In this document: positions 18,503 through 28,044 of the stretch, piece by piece | Layout: each line of letters opens with the position of its first letter | How positions within the stretch are numbered: position 1 is the first letter of the stretch | DNA from: Martelella lutilitoris | Lineage (GTDB): Bacteria; Pseudomonadota; Alphaproteobacteria; Rhizobiales; Rhizobiaceae | Length of the DNA: 64,000 nucleotides | Assembly: GCF_016598595.1 (NCBI RefSeq) | Contig: NZ_CP066786.1 | Location: 3,926,001 to 3,990,000, forward strand | Reading direction: 5' to 3' | The notes under the pieces: generated by a model | Told to the model about the DNA's origin: nothing | The model's database searches: none | Seen by the model: only the letters and a program-made list of their open reading frames with translations | Program-made: the position numbers and the translations under genes

Positions 18503-19117
18503 ATGATGCAAAGACGCAGCCTGCTGAAGGGCGTCCTCGCTGGTTCGGGACTGGCGCTGTCGCCTTTCGGCGCAGCCCTCGCCCACGAACCGACGCCGCA
18601 GGAGGTTTTCGCGGACCCGAACGCGCCCGTCCTCGGCAACCCGGAAGGCGACGTTACCGTGGTCGAATATTTCGACTTTCAGTGCGCCTATTGCAAGCGC
18701 GACTACCCGATGGTGCGCGACGTCGTGGCAAAGGACGGCAATGTGAGGCTGGTAATGAAGGACTGGCCGATCTTCGGCGAAGTCTCCGTCTATGCTGCCC
18801 AGGCTGTTCAGGGCGCGGCGGCGCTCGGCGAATATGACACGGCGCTCAACGCGCTGATGACCGCGCAGGGACGTCTCACGCATGAGCGGATCGAGACGCT
18901 TCTGACCTCCGCCGGGCTGGATTTCGACGCCATTGCCGAGGCGGTGAAGGCGAACGAGAAGAAAATCTCCGACCTGCTCGATCGCAACTACCACCAGGCC
19001 GAAGCCTTCCAGTTCAACGGCACGCCCTCCTATGTCATCGGCCGCATGGTCTATCCGGGCGTGCTCGACAGGATCATGCTGGAGTCGGCGATCGCCGAGG
19101 CGCGATCGGCAGGCTGA
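18503..19117 (+). CDS. DsbA-family thiol:disulfide oxidoreductase
   Basis: A 204-residue exported oxidoreductase that forms or reshuffles disulfides in the periplasm. The N-terminus MMQRRSLLKGVLAGSGLALS is a Tat-like leader with a twin arginine. The active site is CAYC within EYFDFQCAYCKRDYP, and the cis-proline is in FNGTPSYVIG. The ATG at 18503 is chosen because AAAGGAG lies 6 bases upstream. An ATG at 18482 is in frame but has no such site. The AT-rich 18340-18430 region is the likely divergent promoter shared with the DUF3830 operon. Confidence 0.9.
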   Translation: MMQRRSLLKGVLAGSGLALSPFGAALAHEPTPQEVFADPNAPVLGNPEGDVTVVEYFDFQCAYCKRDYPMVRDVVAKDGNVRLVMKDWPIFGEVSVYAAQAVQGAAALGEYDTALNALMTAQGRLTHERIETLLTSAGLDFDAIAEAVKANEKKISDLLDRNYHQAEAFQFNGTPSYVIGRMVYPGVLDRIMLESAIAEARSAG

Positions 19118-19245
19118 ACGCCGTAAAACCGCATGGACAGACCTTTGCAAGAAAGCTCTGGACCGTCCGCCGCGCCATGGTTAGCCTCCACGGCGAGAGC
19201 GTCCGTCCGTGACGCGCGCCAACCTGACCAGTACGAAGGCCGATC

Positions 19246-21048
19246 ATGAGCAAGCTGACACGTTTTTCCGTCGCCCCACTTTCCGAAATGACGCGGCGGC
19301 TCGCCGACGTCGCCTTTGGCCGCGCGGAGCCCGACCTGGTCATCACCGGCGCGCGGGCGCTGTCGACCTATTCGGAACGCATGCTCGATGACCGCGAACT
19401 CTGGATTGCGGGCGGGCGCATCGCCGCGATGAAGCCGGCCGGAACCTATCGCGGCAAGGCGGCGAACGTCCACGATGTCAAGGGCGGCATCATTGCGCCC
19501 GGCCTGGTGGATCCGCATCTCCATATCGAATCCAGCATGGTCACGGCCTGCGCCTATGCCGAGGCAGCGCTTCTGAACGGCACCACGACGATCTTCTGCG
19601 ACAGCCACGAAATCGGCAATGTCATGGATGTCGCGGGCGTGGAGGCGATGCTGGAGGATGCGCGCGAGGCGCCGCTTTCGATCTTCCTCACAGTTCCCAG
19701 CACGGTACCAGCCACCAGCCCCGGGATGGAAACGGCCGGCGGCGACCTGACGCCGGAAAAGATCGCTAAAATCTTCGACCGCTGGCCGGAGGCCGTAGCG
19801 CTCGGCGAGAAGATGGACTTCGTGCCGGTCGCCATGAGCGACGAGCGCTCGCATGCCATCATCGCCGAATCGCTGAAGCGCGGTCGGCCCGTCTCCGGCC
19901 ATGTCTATGGCCGCGATTTCGTCGCGGCCTATGCGGCAGCCGGCGTGACCGATACGCATGAGGCGATCGATCGCGAGATCGCCAATGACCTGATCGAAGC
20001 CGGCGTCTGGGTCTTCCTGCGCGGTGGCCCGCCGACGACGCCCTGGCATTCTCTGCCCGAGGCGATCAAGGCCGTCACCGAGCTCGGCGCCTCGCACAAG
20101 CGGGTGGCCGTCTGCACCGATGACCGCGACGCCGACGACCTCCTGATGTTCGGCCAGGACTGGGTGACGCGCCAGGCGGTGAAGGCCGGCATCAAGCCGG
20201 AACAGGCCTGGTCGATGGGCTCGTTGCATGGTGCCACGCGTTTCGGCATGGGCGAGGAGATCGGCGGGCTCGGCGGCGGCAGACGCGCCGATATCGTGCT
20301 GCTGGACGACACGCTGAAGCCGGTCAACACCTGGTATGGCGGCGAGCTCGTTGTGGAAGACGAAAAAGTGACGCCGCTGCTCGATGAAGCGCTGTCGAAG
20401 CGTTATCGCTACCCGGAAGCCGCCTATCATACGGTGAAACTGCCGAAGGAGATCAAGCTGACGCCCGATCTTCCGACGAAGAAGGTCGTGGCCCACTGCA
20501 TCCGCACCGAACTGCCGGGTATCACGCTGATCCACGACAGGATCGAGCTCGAACTGGCCAATGACTGGCAGGACCATTTCGACCGGCACGACCTCTGCTT
20601 CGTCTCGGTGATCGAGCGCCACGGCAAGTCCGACGGCAATGTCGCCAACGGCCTGCTTGCCGACTTCTCGCTGAAGCGCGGCGCCGTCGCCTCGTCCGTC
20701 GGCCATGACAGCCACAACATCATCGTCGCCGGCACCAACGAGGCCGACATGCAGGTGGCTGTGCGCGCCATCGAGGAGAGCCAGGGCGGCGTTTGCGTGG
20801 TCAATGAGGGCAAGGTCCGCGCCATGGTCGAACTGCCGATCGCGGGGCTTCTTTCCGACAAGCGCGTGAACGATGTCGCAGACGCCGTGCGCGTGCTGAA
20901 GCTCGAATGGGAGGAAGCGGGCTGCGCCATCCCCTATATGGGCTTCAACCTCATCCCGCTCTCCGTCATCCCCGAAATCCGCCTCACCGACAAGGGACTG
21001 GTTCTGGTGCCGGAGATGGAAGTGATCGACCTGTTCGAGGAGGTGTGA
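19246..21048 (+). CDS. ade: Adenine deaminase
   Basis: A 600-residue amidohydrolase converting adenine to hypoxanthine and ammonia in purine salvage. The metal-binding motif is [15 protein letters not shown] (residues about 82-96). [28 protein letters not shown] and [13 protein letters not shown] follow in the usual order. Length matches the family (about 570-600). It stands alone, 129 bp after the DsbA-like gene. Confidence 0.94.
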   Translation: MSKLTRFSVAPLSEMTRRLADVAFGRAEPDLVITGARALSTYSERMLDDRELWIAGGRIAAMKPAGTYRGKAANVHDVKGGIIAPGLVDPHLHIESSMVTACAYAEAALLNGTTTIFCDSHEIGNVMDVAGVEAMLEDAREAPLSIFLTVPSTVPATSPGMETAGGDLTPEKIAKIFDRWPEAVALGEKMDFVPVAMSDERSHAIIAESLKRGRPVSGHVYGRDFVAAYAAAGVTDTHEAIDREIANDLIEAGVWVFLRGGPPTTPWHSLPEAIKAVTELGASHKRVAVCTDDRDADDLLMFGQDWVTRQAVKAGIKPEQAWSMGSLHGATRFGMGEEIGGLGGGRRADIVLLDDTLKPVNTWYGGELVVEDEKVTPLLDEALSKRYRYPEAAYHTVKLPKEIKLTPDLPTKKVVAHCIRTELPGITLIHDRIELELANDWQDHFDRHDLCFVSVIERHGKSDGNVANGLLADFSLKRGAVASSVGHDSHNIIVAGTNEADMQVAVRAIEESQGGVCVVNEGKVRAMVELPIAGLLSDKRVNDVADAVRVLKLEWEEAGCAIPYMGFNLIPLSVIPEIRLTDKGLVLVPEMEVIDLFEEV

Positions 21049-21384
21049 GGGCGCACACGACTTGTCCATTGCCGCATCTGTCCCGCCGGGATTTCGGTTC
21101 CCTGATGGTCGTTCACCACCCACTTGCGTCATGCTCGGGCCTGTCCCGAGCATCTAACCACGTCTGACGCGAGACGCGTTGGCGAACGAGTGACGTGACA
21201 GTTCAAGGTTTCATGACGCCGCAAACGCCTGTCGCCGGGCAGGGCGCTTGGGTCCTCGGCACAGGGCCCGAGGGTGACACCGAGAGAAAAGGGGCCTTCG
21301 ATTGCCTTTTTACGCCCCGTTTCAATCGCCTGATCCCTGAAGTCACCTCCCATCCAGCACCCTGATTTTCCATCTTGTCCATCC
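21049..21384. other. Intergenic region with repeat-like palindromes
   Basis: No gene is supported. A 9-bp perfect hairpin at 21131-21153 (ATGCTCGGG, 5-base loop, CCCGAGCAT) may end the adenine deaminase transcript. The GC-rich stretch at 21235-21285 has further weak symmetry and resembles rhizobial intergenic repeat debris. Confidence 0.5.
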
Positions 21385-21417
21385 TTGACCGATTTATTAC
21401 TAACTGGTAGGTAATAA
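21385..21417 (+). promoter_or_regulatory. Promoter with overlapping operator for the 21.4-30.1 kb cluster
   Basis: TTGACC (21385-21390), 17 bases, then TAGGTA (21408-21413) form a promoter 27 bp upstream of the first gene. A 24-bp palindrome, 21394-21417, fills the spacer and covers the -10. Its pattern is TTATTACnnACnnGTnnGTAATAA. Size and symmetry suit a TetR dimer, and a tetR gene lies in the same cluster. Confidence 0.65.
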
Positions 21418-21440
21418 ACAGGTTGATGGGAGGAGAATAA

Positions 21441-22595
21441 ATGTCTGATACCAATCGTATCGGGATCATCATGCACGGCGTTACCGGCCGCATGGGCATG
21501 AACCAGCATTTGATCCGTTCGGTTCTGGCCATCCGCGATTCTGGCGGACTGCGCCTGAAAGACGGCTCCAGGGCGATGCCGGACCCGATCATTGTCGGCC
21601 GCAACGCCGCCAAGATCGAGGAACTGGCCAGGCGCCATAGCGTTGAGCGTTACACGACCGATCTCGATGCGGCCCTTGCCGATCCCTACAACATCATCTT
21701 CTTTGACGCGGCCTCAACCAAGCTGCGCCCGACATTGCTCAAGAAAGCGATTGATGCCGGCAAGCACGTCTACTCCGAAAAGCCCGTCTCCGAAGGCCTT
21801 GAGGAGGCCGTCTCGATCGCCCGCTACGCCAGGGAAAAGGGCGTCAAGAACGGGATCGTCCATGACAAGCTCGACCTGCCGGGCCTTCTCAAGCTGAAGC
21901 GGCTGCGCGACAACGGCTTCTTCGGCAAGATCCTCTCGGTGAAGGGCGAGTTCGGCTACTGGGTCTTCACCGGCGAGGACCAGCCGGCGCAACGCCCGAG
22001 CTGGAACTACCGCGCGGCAGATGGCGGCGGCATGGTCTCCGACATGCTCTGCCATTGGCGCTATGTGCTCGACAATGTGGTGGCGCCGGTCAAATCCGTG
22101 TCCTGCACCACCGCGACCCATATTCCGACCCGCTATGATGAAGACGGCAAGGCGTACGAGGCAACCGCCGATGACGCGGCCTATGCAACCTTCATGCTCG
22201 AAGGCGATATCGTTGCCCATATCAATTCGAGCTGGTGCACAAGAGTGCGCCGCGACGACCTTGTGACCTTCCAGGTCGACGGCACCCATGGCTCGGCCGT
22301 CGCCGGCCTGCACAAGTGCTATAGCCAGCACCGCGCCAACACGCCGAAACCTGTCTGGAACCCGGACGAGCCGCAGAAGATGAACTTCTTCGATGACTGG
22401 CAGGAAGTGCCTGACAACACCGTGTTCGACAACGGCTTCAAGGTGCAGTGGGAACAATTCCTGCGCCACGTTCTTGAAGACGCTCCCTTTGCCTACACGC
22501 TGAGCGAAGGCGCCAAGGGCGTGCAGCTTGCCGAGGCCGGCTACGAGAGCGCGCGCGAACGCCGCTGGGTTGACATCGAAGATCTGGGGATCTGA
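21441..22595 (+). CDS. Gfo/Idh/MocA-family oxidoreductase
   Basis: A 384-residue NAD(P)-dependent dehydrogenase. The N-terminal Rossmann fold contains GRNAAKIEEL, and the family Lys is in HVYSEKPVSEGLEEA (EKP near residue 115). The C-terminal alpha/beta domain carries DMLCHWRYVLDN in place of the usual GxHxxD region. It likely oxidises a hydroxyl of a sugar, inositol-like or acid-sugar substrate. GGGAGGAG precedes the ATG. It is the first gene of a co-directional cluster, 2 bp before the DUF993 gene. Confidence 0.9.
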   Translation: MSDTNRIGIIMHGVTGRMGMNQHLIRSVLAIRDSGGLRLKDGSRAMPDPIIVGRNAAKIEELARRHSVERYTTDLDAALADPYNIIFFDAASTKLRPTLLKKAIDAGKHVYSEKPVSEGLEEAVSIARYAREKGVKNGIVHDKLDLPGLLKLKRLRDNGFFGKILSVKGEFGYWVFTGEDQPAQRPSWNYRAADGGGMVSDMLCHWRYVLDNVVAPVKSVSCTTATHIPTRYDEDGKAYEATADDAAYATFMLEGDIVAHINSSWCTRVRRDDLVTFQVDGTHGSAVAGLHKCYSQHRANTPKPVWNPDEPQKMNFFDDWQEVPDNTVFDNGFKVQWEQFLRHVLEDAPFAYTLSEGAKGVQLAEAGYESARERRWVDIEDLGI

Positions 22596-22597
22596 TC

Positions 22598-23755
22598 ATG
22601 ACCGCTATCAAGCTTCCGACCGTTTCAGGCGGCCTCGAAACCTTCACCTTCTCCGGCAAGCCGGTCGCCGCAGACAAGGGCGAATGGAACCGTTCCGTTT
22701 TTGCAGCTGCCCATGTCGTCGTCGATCCGCTCGCCGACAACAATCCCTGGTCCGACTGCAATGTCGACTGGGACAGGACGCTCGCCTTCCGCCGCCATCT
22801 GTGGTCGCTCGGCTTCGGCGTGGCCGAGGCCATGGACACGGCCCAGCGCGGCATGGGCATGGACTGGCCGACATCGCTGGAACTGATCCAGCGCTCGGTG
22901 AAAGAGGCAAAGGCCGGCGGTCATTCGATCGCCTGTGGCGCGGGCACCGACCATCTTGATCCGGCTGACGCAAAGACCATCGATGACGTGATCGCGGCTT
23001 ACGAAATGCAGTGCGAAGCGGTCGAGGCGACCGGCGGTCAGGTGATCCTGATGGCGTCCCGCGCACTCTGCCGGGTCGCCAAGAGCGCCGATGACTATGC
23101 CCGCGTCTATGGCCGCATCCTGCAGGGGCTCAGAAGGCCTGCCATTCTGCACTGGCTCGGCGAAATGTTCGATCCCGCGCTCGAAGGCTATTGGGCGAGC
23201 GCAGACCACATGACGGCGATGGACACCTGCCTGCAGGTAATCGCCGGCAACGCCGACAAGGTCGACGGCATCAAGATCTCGCTGCTTTCGGCCGAAAAGG
23301 AAATCGCCATGCGTCGCCGGCTGCCGGACGGCGTGAAGATGTATACCGGTGACGACTTCAACTACCCGGAACTGATTGCCGGTGACGACCAGGGCTACAG
23401 CCACGCGCTCCTCGGCATTTTCGATCCGATCGCGCCGGTGGCCGCCACCGGTCTTGCAGCCCTTGCCAAGGGCGACATGCAGCGCTGGAACGCGGTGATG
23501 GAGCCGACCGTGCCGCTCTCGCGCCACATCTTCAAGGCGCCGACGCGCTATTACAAGACCGGCGTCGTGTTTCTGGCCTATCTGATGGGCCATCAGGACC
23601 ATTTCACCATGCTCGGCGGCCAGCAGAGCGCCCGTTCCGCGCAGCATCTGGCCGACGTCGTGCGCCTTGCCGACAAGGCCGGGCTGATCGCCGATGCCGA
23701 CATGGCGGCAACGCGTACCGCCCGCGTGATGGCAACGTATGGCATAGGGACCTGA
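22598..23755 (+). CDS. DUF993 family protein, DHDPS-like barrel
   Basis: A 385-residue cytoplasmic protein recognisable as DUF993, which resembles the dihydrodipicolinate synthase/aldolase TIM barrel. Features include ACGAGTDHLDP, AILHWLGEMFDP and the lysine-bearing DKVDGIKISLL (about residue 227), where a Schiff-base lysine would sit in this superfamily. No activity is established. It lies between a dehydrogenase and a sugar isomerase and may act as a retro-aldol or hydrolytic step in the pathway (inference). Confidence 0.82.
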   Translation: MTAIKLPTVSGGLETFTFSGKPVAADKGEWNRSVFAAAHVVVDPLADNNPWSDCNVDWDRTLAFRRHLWSLGFGVAEAMDTAQRGMGMDWPTSLELIQRSVKEAKAGGHSIACGAGTDHLDPADAKTIDDVIAAYEMQCEAVEATGGQVILMASRALCRVAKSADDYARVYGRILQGLRRPAILHWLGEMFDPALEGYWASADHMTAMDTCLQVIAGNADKVDGIKISLLSAEKEIAMRRRLPDGVKMYTGDDFNYPELIAGDDQGYSHALLGIFDPIAPVAATGLAALAKGDMQRWNAVMEPTVPLSRHIFKAPTRYYKTGVVFLAYLMGHQDHFTMLGGQQSARSAQHLADVVRLADKAGLIADADMAATRTARVMATYGIGT

Positions 23756-23759
23756 GCGC

Positions 23760-24587
23760 ATGGAGACGATTACTCCCGAACGGCTTTCTCTGAACACCGC
23801 CACGACGCGCCCGCAATGGGCGCTCGACAAGGCGATCGACGGGGCCGCGCGCCACGGCCTGGGCGGCGTTTCGCCATGGCGCGACCAGTTGCAGGCACTC
23901 GGCGCGGAGAAAGCGGCGCGCCAGCTTCGCGAAGCCGGACTTTCCGTTTCCGGGCTCTGCCGCGGCGGCTGGTTCACGGCCGAAGGCGCCTTGACGAAGA
24001 GCGTGCTGGACGACAATCGCCGCGCCGTGGACGAGGCGGCAACCATCGGGGCGGTCTGCCTCGTCATGGTGGTCGGCGGACTTGCCCCCAGAAGTCGCGA
24101 CCTTGAGGGCGCGCGGACCATGATCGAGGAAGGTCTCGGCAAAACGCTTGAGTTTGCCCGCACCGTCGGGGTGAAGATCGCCATCGAGCCGCTTCATCCG
24201 ATGTATGCCGCAGACCGCGCCGCCGTGAACACCATGGCCCAGGCGCTCGACATCTGCGACCGGCTGGGCGACGGCATCGGCGTCGCCGCGGACGTCTATC
24301 ACATCTGGTGGGACCCGGACGTCAAGGCACAAATCGCGCGCGCGGGCAAAGACCGGCTCATGGCCTTTCATCTATGCGACTGGCTGGTGCCGACCACCGA
24401 CATGCTGAACGACCGGGGCATGATGGGTGACGGAGTGATAGATATTCCCGATCTGAGACAGGCTGTCGAAGCGGAAGGCTTTGCCGGCCTCAACGAGGTC
24501 GAGATCTTCTCGGCGGAGAACTGGTGGAAGCGCGATCCCGACGAGGTGCTGGAGACGATCATCGCGCGGGCCGCCGCTTACTGCTGA
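23760..24587 (+). CDS. Sugar phosphate isomerase/epimerase family (xylose isomerase-like barrel)
   Basis: A 275-residue TIM-barrel protein of the AP endonuclease 2 superfamily. Candidate metal ligands are in KIAIEPLHPMY (Glu, about 143), GVAADVYHIWWDP (Asp, His), FHLCDW and NEVEIFSAENWW (Glu). Such enzymes isomerise, epimerise or dehydrate keto-sugars and inososes. It lies 4 bp after the DUF993 gene, so the first three genes are tightly coupled. Substrate unknown. Confidence 0.87.
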   Translation: METITPERLSLNTATTRPQWALDKAIDGAARHGLGGVSPWRDQLQALGAEKAARQLREAGLSVSGLCRGGWFTAEGALTKSVLDDNRRAVDEAATIGAVCLVMVVGGLAPRSRDLEGARTMIEEGLGKTLEFARTVGVKIAIEPLHPMYAADRAAVNTMAQALDICDRLGDGIGVAADVYHIWWDPDVKAQIARAGKDRLMAFHLCDWLVPTTDMLNDRGMMGDGVIDIPDLRQAVEAEGFAGLNEVEIFSAENWWKRDPDEVLETIIARAAAYC

Positions 24588-24747
24588 ACGAGGAACATGC
24601 CTGCCCGCGCAGGCAGGTGGCTGCGCGCCGCGCTTTCAGGGAAGAGGAGTTCCCGGCGGCGGTGTGGCCCGGAAACTGCGCATTCGCCGCACCCGGCAGC
24701 AAGCCGGGCGCACTCAATCGACCATCCGGTCGTCAAGGGAGGAGACT

Positions 24748-25758
24748 ATGCATACCACGTTCTTGAAGCTGGCCGTTTCCGCGGCCGCATTCGCCGTTAT
24801 CGCCTCAGGCGCGGCAACCGCACAGACATGGGAGCCCGACCGCCCGATCAACATCATCGTGCCGTGGTCGGCCGGCGGCTCCACCGACCAGGTGACCCGC
24901 GTCGTCGCGCCGATCCTGGAAGAAGCGCTCGGGACCGAGGTCGTCGTCGTCAACCAGCCCGGCGCCTCCGGATCGATCGGCACCAAGGCGGCGCTTGACG
25001 CACCGCGCGACGGCTATACCTGGACGGCGAACGCGATCGCCAACAACGCGACCTATCAGGTCTCGGGCCTTCTGGAGGAATCCGGTATCGATGATTACCG
25101 GGTCTATCTTCATGTCGCCAATGCGCCGGTGATCTCGGTCAACGCCGACGCGCCCTACAAGGATTTCGGCGAGCTGCTGGAAGCCATGAAAACCGGCAAT
25201 GTGACCGTCGGCACCGCCGGCGTCACCTCGTCGGGCGGCATGGCGCTGGCAGCGCTCAGGGATGCCGCCGGCGGCGACATGACCGCACGCATGGTGACCT
25301 ATGACGGCGGCAATCCGGCCGTGATCGCAGCGGCCTCCGGCGAGGTCGACATGACCACGCAACTTGCCGTAGAGCAGACGGAGATGATCAAGGCCGGCCG
25401 CCTGCGCCCACTCGCCGTCATTTCCGACACGCCGCTCGAGATCGAAGGCCTGGAGCCGGTTCCACCGGTCACCAACTGGCTCGACATGCATGTCGCGCCC
25501 GATTATTTCGGCGTCTTCATCCCCGCCGGCGCGCCTCAGGAGGTCTACGATACCGTCGACCAGGTTTGGGAAGAGCATGTGATGAACGCTCCGGCACTGA
25601 AGAAATACGCCAATGAACGCGGCGCCATGTTCAATCCGAGTTATGGCGATCAGGCCCGCGAACGCGCCATGCCGGTGGTGATCTCGGAAGCCTGTGCGCT
25701 CAAATCGCGGGGCGAGGCCGTCAAGGACCCGTCGGAACTCGGCATCACCTGCGAATAG
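24748..25758 (+). CDS. Tripartite tricarboxylate transporter binding protein, TctC family
   Basis: A 336-residue periplasmic binding protein. Signal peptide MHTTFLKLAVSAAAFAVIAS, cleavage near ATAQ. PDRPINIIVPWSAGGSTDQ is the family signature, and GTAGVTSSGGMALAALRDA forms the ligand loop. The long upstream frame extension is ignored because GGGAGGAG precedes the ATG at 24748. TctC proteins bind carboxylates and other small acids. This one supplies TctB and TctA downstream. A palindromic repeat separates it from tctB. Confidence 0.92.
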   Translation: MHTTFLKLAVSAAAFAVIASGAATAQTWEPDRPINIIVPWSAGGSTDQVTRVVAPILEEALGTEVVVVNQPGASGSIGTKAALDAPRDGYTWTANAIANNATYQVSGLLEESGIDDYRVYLHVANAPVISVNADAPYKDFGELLEAMKTGNVTVGTAGVTSSGGMALAALRDAAGGDMTARMVTYDGGNPAVIAAASGEVDMTTQLAVEQTEMIKAGRLRPLAVISDTPLEIEGLEPVPPVTNWLDMHVAPDYFGVFIPAGAPQEVYDTVDQVWEEHVMNAPALKKYANERGAMFNPSYGDQARERAMPVVISEACALKSRGEAVKDPSELGITCE

Positions 25759-25763
25759 GGCCG

Positions 25764-25862
25764 TCCAGGAAAAGTGAAACCCGGTTTTCCGTCCGGACGC
25801 GCGGAAAAACAAAAGGTTAGGGCATGTCCGCGATGCAAGGAAACGCGGACATGCTCTGGCGC
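25764..25862. repeat. Palindromic intergenic element between tctC and tctB
   Basis: The strongest part is a hairpin with 11-bp perfect arms (GCATGTCCGCG at 25822-25832, CGCGGACATGC at 25844-25854). The preceding CCCGGTTTTCCGTCCGGACG stretch resembles the other dispersed rhizobial elements in style but is not the same sequence. It may limit read-through from the binding-protein gene. Confidence 0.6.
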
Positions 25863-25991
25863 CGGGGCCGGAACTTGCGGCAGGGCCGGCAGGCCCTGCC
25901 CTCTTCTCTCGGCACATATGGTCGGGGCAAGGACTAAAGGCGTCCTCGCGCCCGCCGTCTCACTCACCCCCCCCGAAACCCGGAGGACGAC

Positions 25992-26492
25992 ATGCTGAAG
26001 TTACGTTCCGTAGACCTTACCGTGACCGTCATTCTTCTGGCGGTCGGCATTGCCCAGTTCGTCGGCGGTTTGACCATGGATAGGCTGGAGATGCGACGCA
26101 TTCACCCCGCCAGCATTCCCGGCCTGCTGCCGATGATCCTCGGCATCGCCATCACGATTGTGGCCGGGCTGCAGCTCTGGGGCTTGATGCGCCGGGGGGA
26201 CAATGATGACGGCGCCCATGTGTCCGGTTTCATTGCGCACACAGAGTTGCTGAAGCTTCTGGGCCTTATCGCGATCTGCGCCGCCTATGCGCTTTTTCTG
26301 GTCGGACGCATCCATTTCTGGGCGGCAAGCAGCCTGTTTGTCGCGAGCTTCATCATCATCTTCGAATTTTCCTCCGCCATGCCGCGCAGGGCGCTGTTGT
26401 TTATGATCGCGCGTGCCGTGATCATCGCCGTCGCCTTCGGGGGCGCGCTGTCATATCTGTTTGAGGATCTCTTTCTGGTGCGACTGCCATGA
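25992..26492 (+). CDS. Tripartite tricarboxylate transporter small subunit, TctB family
   Basis: A 166-residue membrane protein with four predicted helices. HPASIPGLLPMILGIAITIV is the conserved TctB N-terminal pattern. GGAGGACG precedes the ATG. It overlaps tctA by 4 bp (ATGA). It forms the inner-membrane transporter with TctA, driven by an ion gradient. Confidence 0.9.
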   Translation: MLKLRSVDLTVTVILLAVGIAQFVGGLTMDRLEMRRIHPASIPGLLPMILGIAITIVAGLQLWGLMRRGDNDDGAHVSGFIAHTELLKLLGLIAICAAYALFLVGRIHFWAASSLFVASFIIIFEFSSAMPRRALLFMIARAVIIAVAFGGALSYLFEDLFLVRLP

Positions 26493-28033
26493 ACACGGTT
26501 TTCGACGCGCTTCTCTCCGCTTTCGCCAACCTCTCGACGCCGATGATGCTGTTCAACGTCGTCTGGGCGACGCTGCTCGGCATATTCGTCGGCGCGCTGC
26601 CCGGCCTGACGGCAACCATGGGCGTCGCGCTTCTGACGACGCTGACCTATTCGCTCGACCGCGACGCGGCGATCCTGGTGCTGATCTGCATGTATGTGGG
26701 CGCGATCTACGGCGGCTCGCGCAGCGCCATCCTGCTCAATATTCCCGGAACGCCGGCAAGTGCCGCAACCGCGCTCGACGGGTTTCCGCTGGTGCGCCAG
26801 GGCAAGGGCGCGCTTGCCATGGCGATCGCGACGCTCGGCTCCATGCTCGGCACGCTGGTCGGCATTGTCATGCTGATCGCGATTGCGCCGCCCCTGGCGG
26901 AAGCCGCCTTCGGCTTCGGTTCCTATGAATTCTTCTGGCTGGCGCTGTTCGGCATCGTCATTTCCGGCCAGCTCACGCATTCCGGCGAGCCGCTGAAAGG
27001 GTATATGGCCGGCCTCATCGGGCTTTCGGTGGCGATGATCGGCTCGGAAGGCATTCATTCATACGTCCGTTTCAATTTTGACATCCAGCAGATGAATGGC
27101 GGCATCGACCTGATTCCGGCGATGGTCGGCGCTTTCGGCTTTGCCGAGGTTCTGTTCGCCATGACGCTGCCGGCCGCCCAGATGGTGGAGAAGAAATCCG
27201 TCCCCGCCCCGATCCGAGACCTGCTGAAAAGCGTGTGGCGCTACAAGCGCACCGTCTTCGAAAGCGGCGTGATCGGCACCCTGGTCGGCATCATTCCCGG
27301 CGTGGGCGAGGATATCGGCGCCTGGGGTTCCTACGCCGCCGCCAAGCGCCATTCGAAGGAGCGCGCGGAATTCGGCAAGGGCAGTCAGGAGGGTCTGATC
27401 GCCGCCGAAACAGGCAATTCCGCCGTGGTGCCGGGCTCTTTGATTCCGACGCTGACGCTTGGCGTCCCGGGCTCGGCTTCCGCCGCCGTGCTGATTGCGG
27501 CACTCTTCCTGCATGGGGTGCGCCCCGGCCCGATGATCATGTTCGACCAGCCGGAAATGATCTACACCATTGCCGTGATGCTGATCTTCGCGACGATTGC
27601 CATGGGCGTTTTCGGCATGGCGCTGACGCCGGTCTTCGTCCGCGTTCTGAAAGTGCCTCGCACCATCCTGATGCCCCTGGTTTTCTGCCTCTGCGTCATC
27701 GGGCCCTATGCGTTGACCCAGCGGATTTTCGATATCTGGGTCATGTTCTTCTTCGGCGTCGTCGGCTATGTGCTGCGCAGGCTGAACTATCCGATGGCCC
27801 CGCTCGTGCTCGGCATCATTCTCGGCAGCCTGCTCGACAAGAGCCTGAGACGCGGCCTCATTCTGTCGAACGGCGATATCACAGCCTTCTTCACACGACC
27901 GGTCTCGGCGGGCTTTGCGATCGTGATCGCTCTTATCATCCTGCTTTCTATCCCGCCGGTCCGTCGTCTTCTGCAGTTCAAACGCAGAGGCGGCAGTGCT
28001 AACAGTGAAGAGACAGGCAACGGCGCGGATTAG
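26489..28033 (+). CDS. Tripartite tricarboxylate transporter large subunit, TctA family
   Basis: A 514-residue permease with about 12 helices. GALPGLTATMGVALLTTLTY (about 37-56), YGGSRSAILLNIPGTPAS and IPTLTLGVPGSASAAVLI are diagnostic. It transports the ligand delivered by TctC. The start overlaps tctB by 4 bp. The tetR gene begins 11 bp after its stop. Confidence 0.94.
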   Translation: MNTVFDALLSAFANLSTPMMLFNVVWATLLGIFVGALPGLTATMGVALLTTLTYSLDRDAAILVLICMYVGAIYGGSRSAILLNIPGTPASAATALDGFPLVRQGKGALAMAIATLGSMLGTLVGIVMLIAIAPPLAEAAFGFGSYEFFWLALFGIVISGQLTHSGEPLKGYMAGLIGLSVAMIGSEGIHSYVRFNFDIQQMNGGIDLIPAMVGAFGFAEVLFAMTLPAAQMVEKKSVPAPIRDLLKSVWRYKRTVFESGVIGTLVGIIPGVGEDIGAWGSYAAAKRHSKERAEFGKGSQEGLIAAETGNSAVVPGSLIPTLTLGVPGSASAAVLIAALFLHGVRPGPMIMFDQPEMIYTIAVMLIFATIAMGVFGMALTPVFVRVLKVPRTILMPLVFCLCVIGPYALTQRIFDIWVMFFFGVVGYVLRRLNYPMAPLVLGIILGSLLDKSLRRGLILSNGDITAFFTRPVSAGFAIVIALIILLSIPPVRRLLQFKRRGGSANSEETGNGAD

Positions 28034-28044
28034 GGAGAAACGCG

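Noticed and set aside
24588..24747. In-frame upstream extension of the TctC gene to 24481
   Set aside because: It overlaps the isomerase gene, lacks a signal peptide and the true ATG at 24748 has a strong ribosome site and leader.
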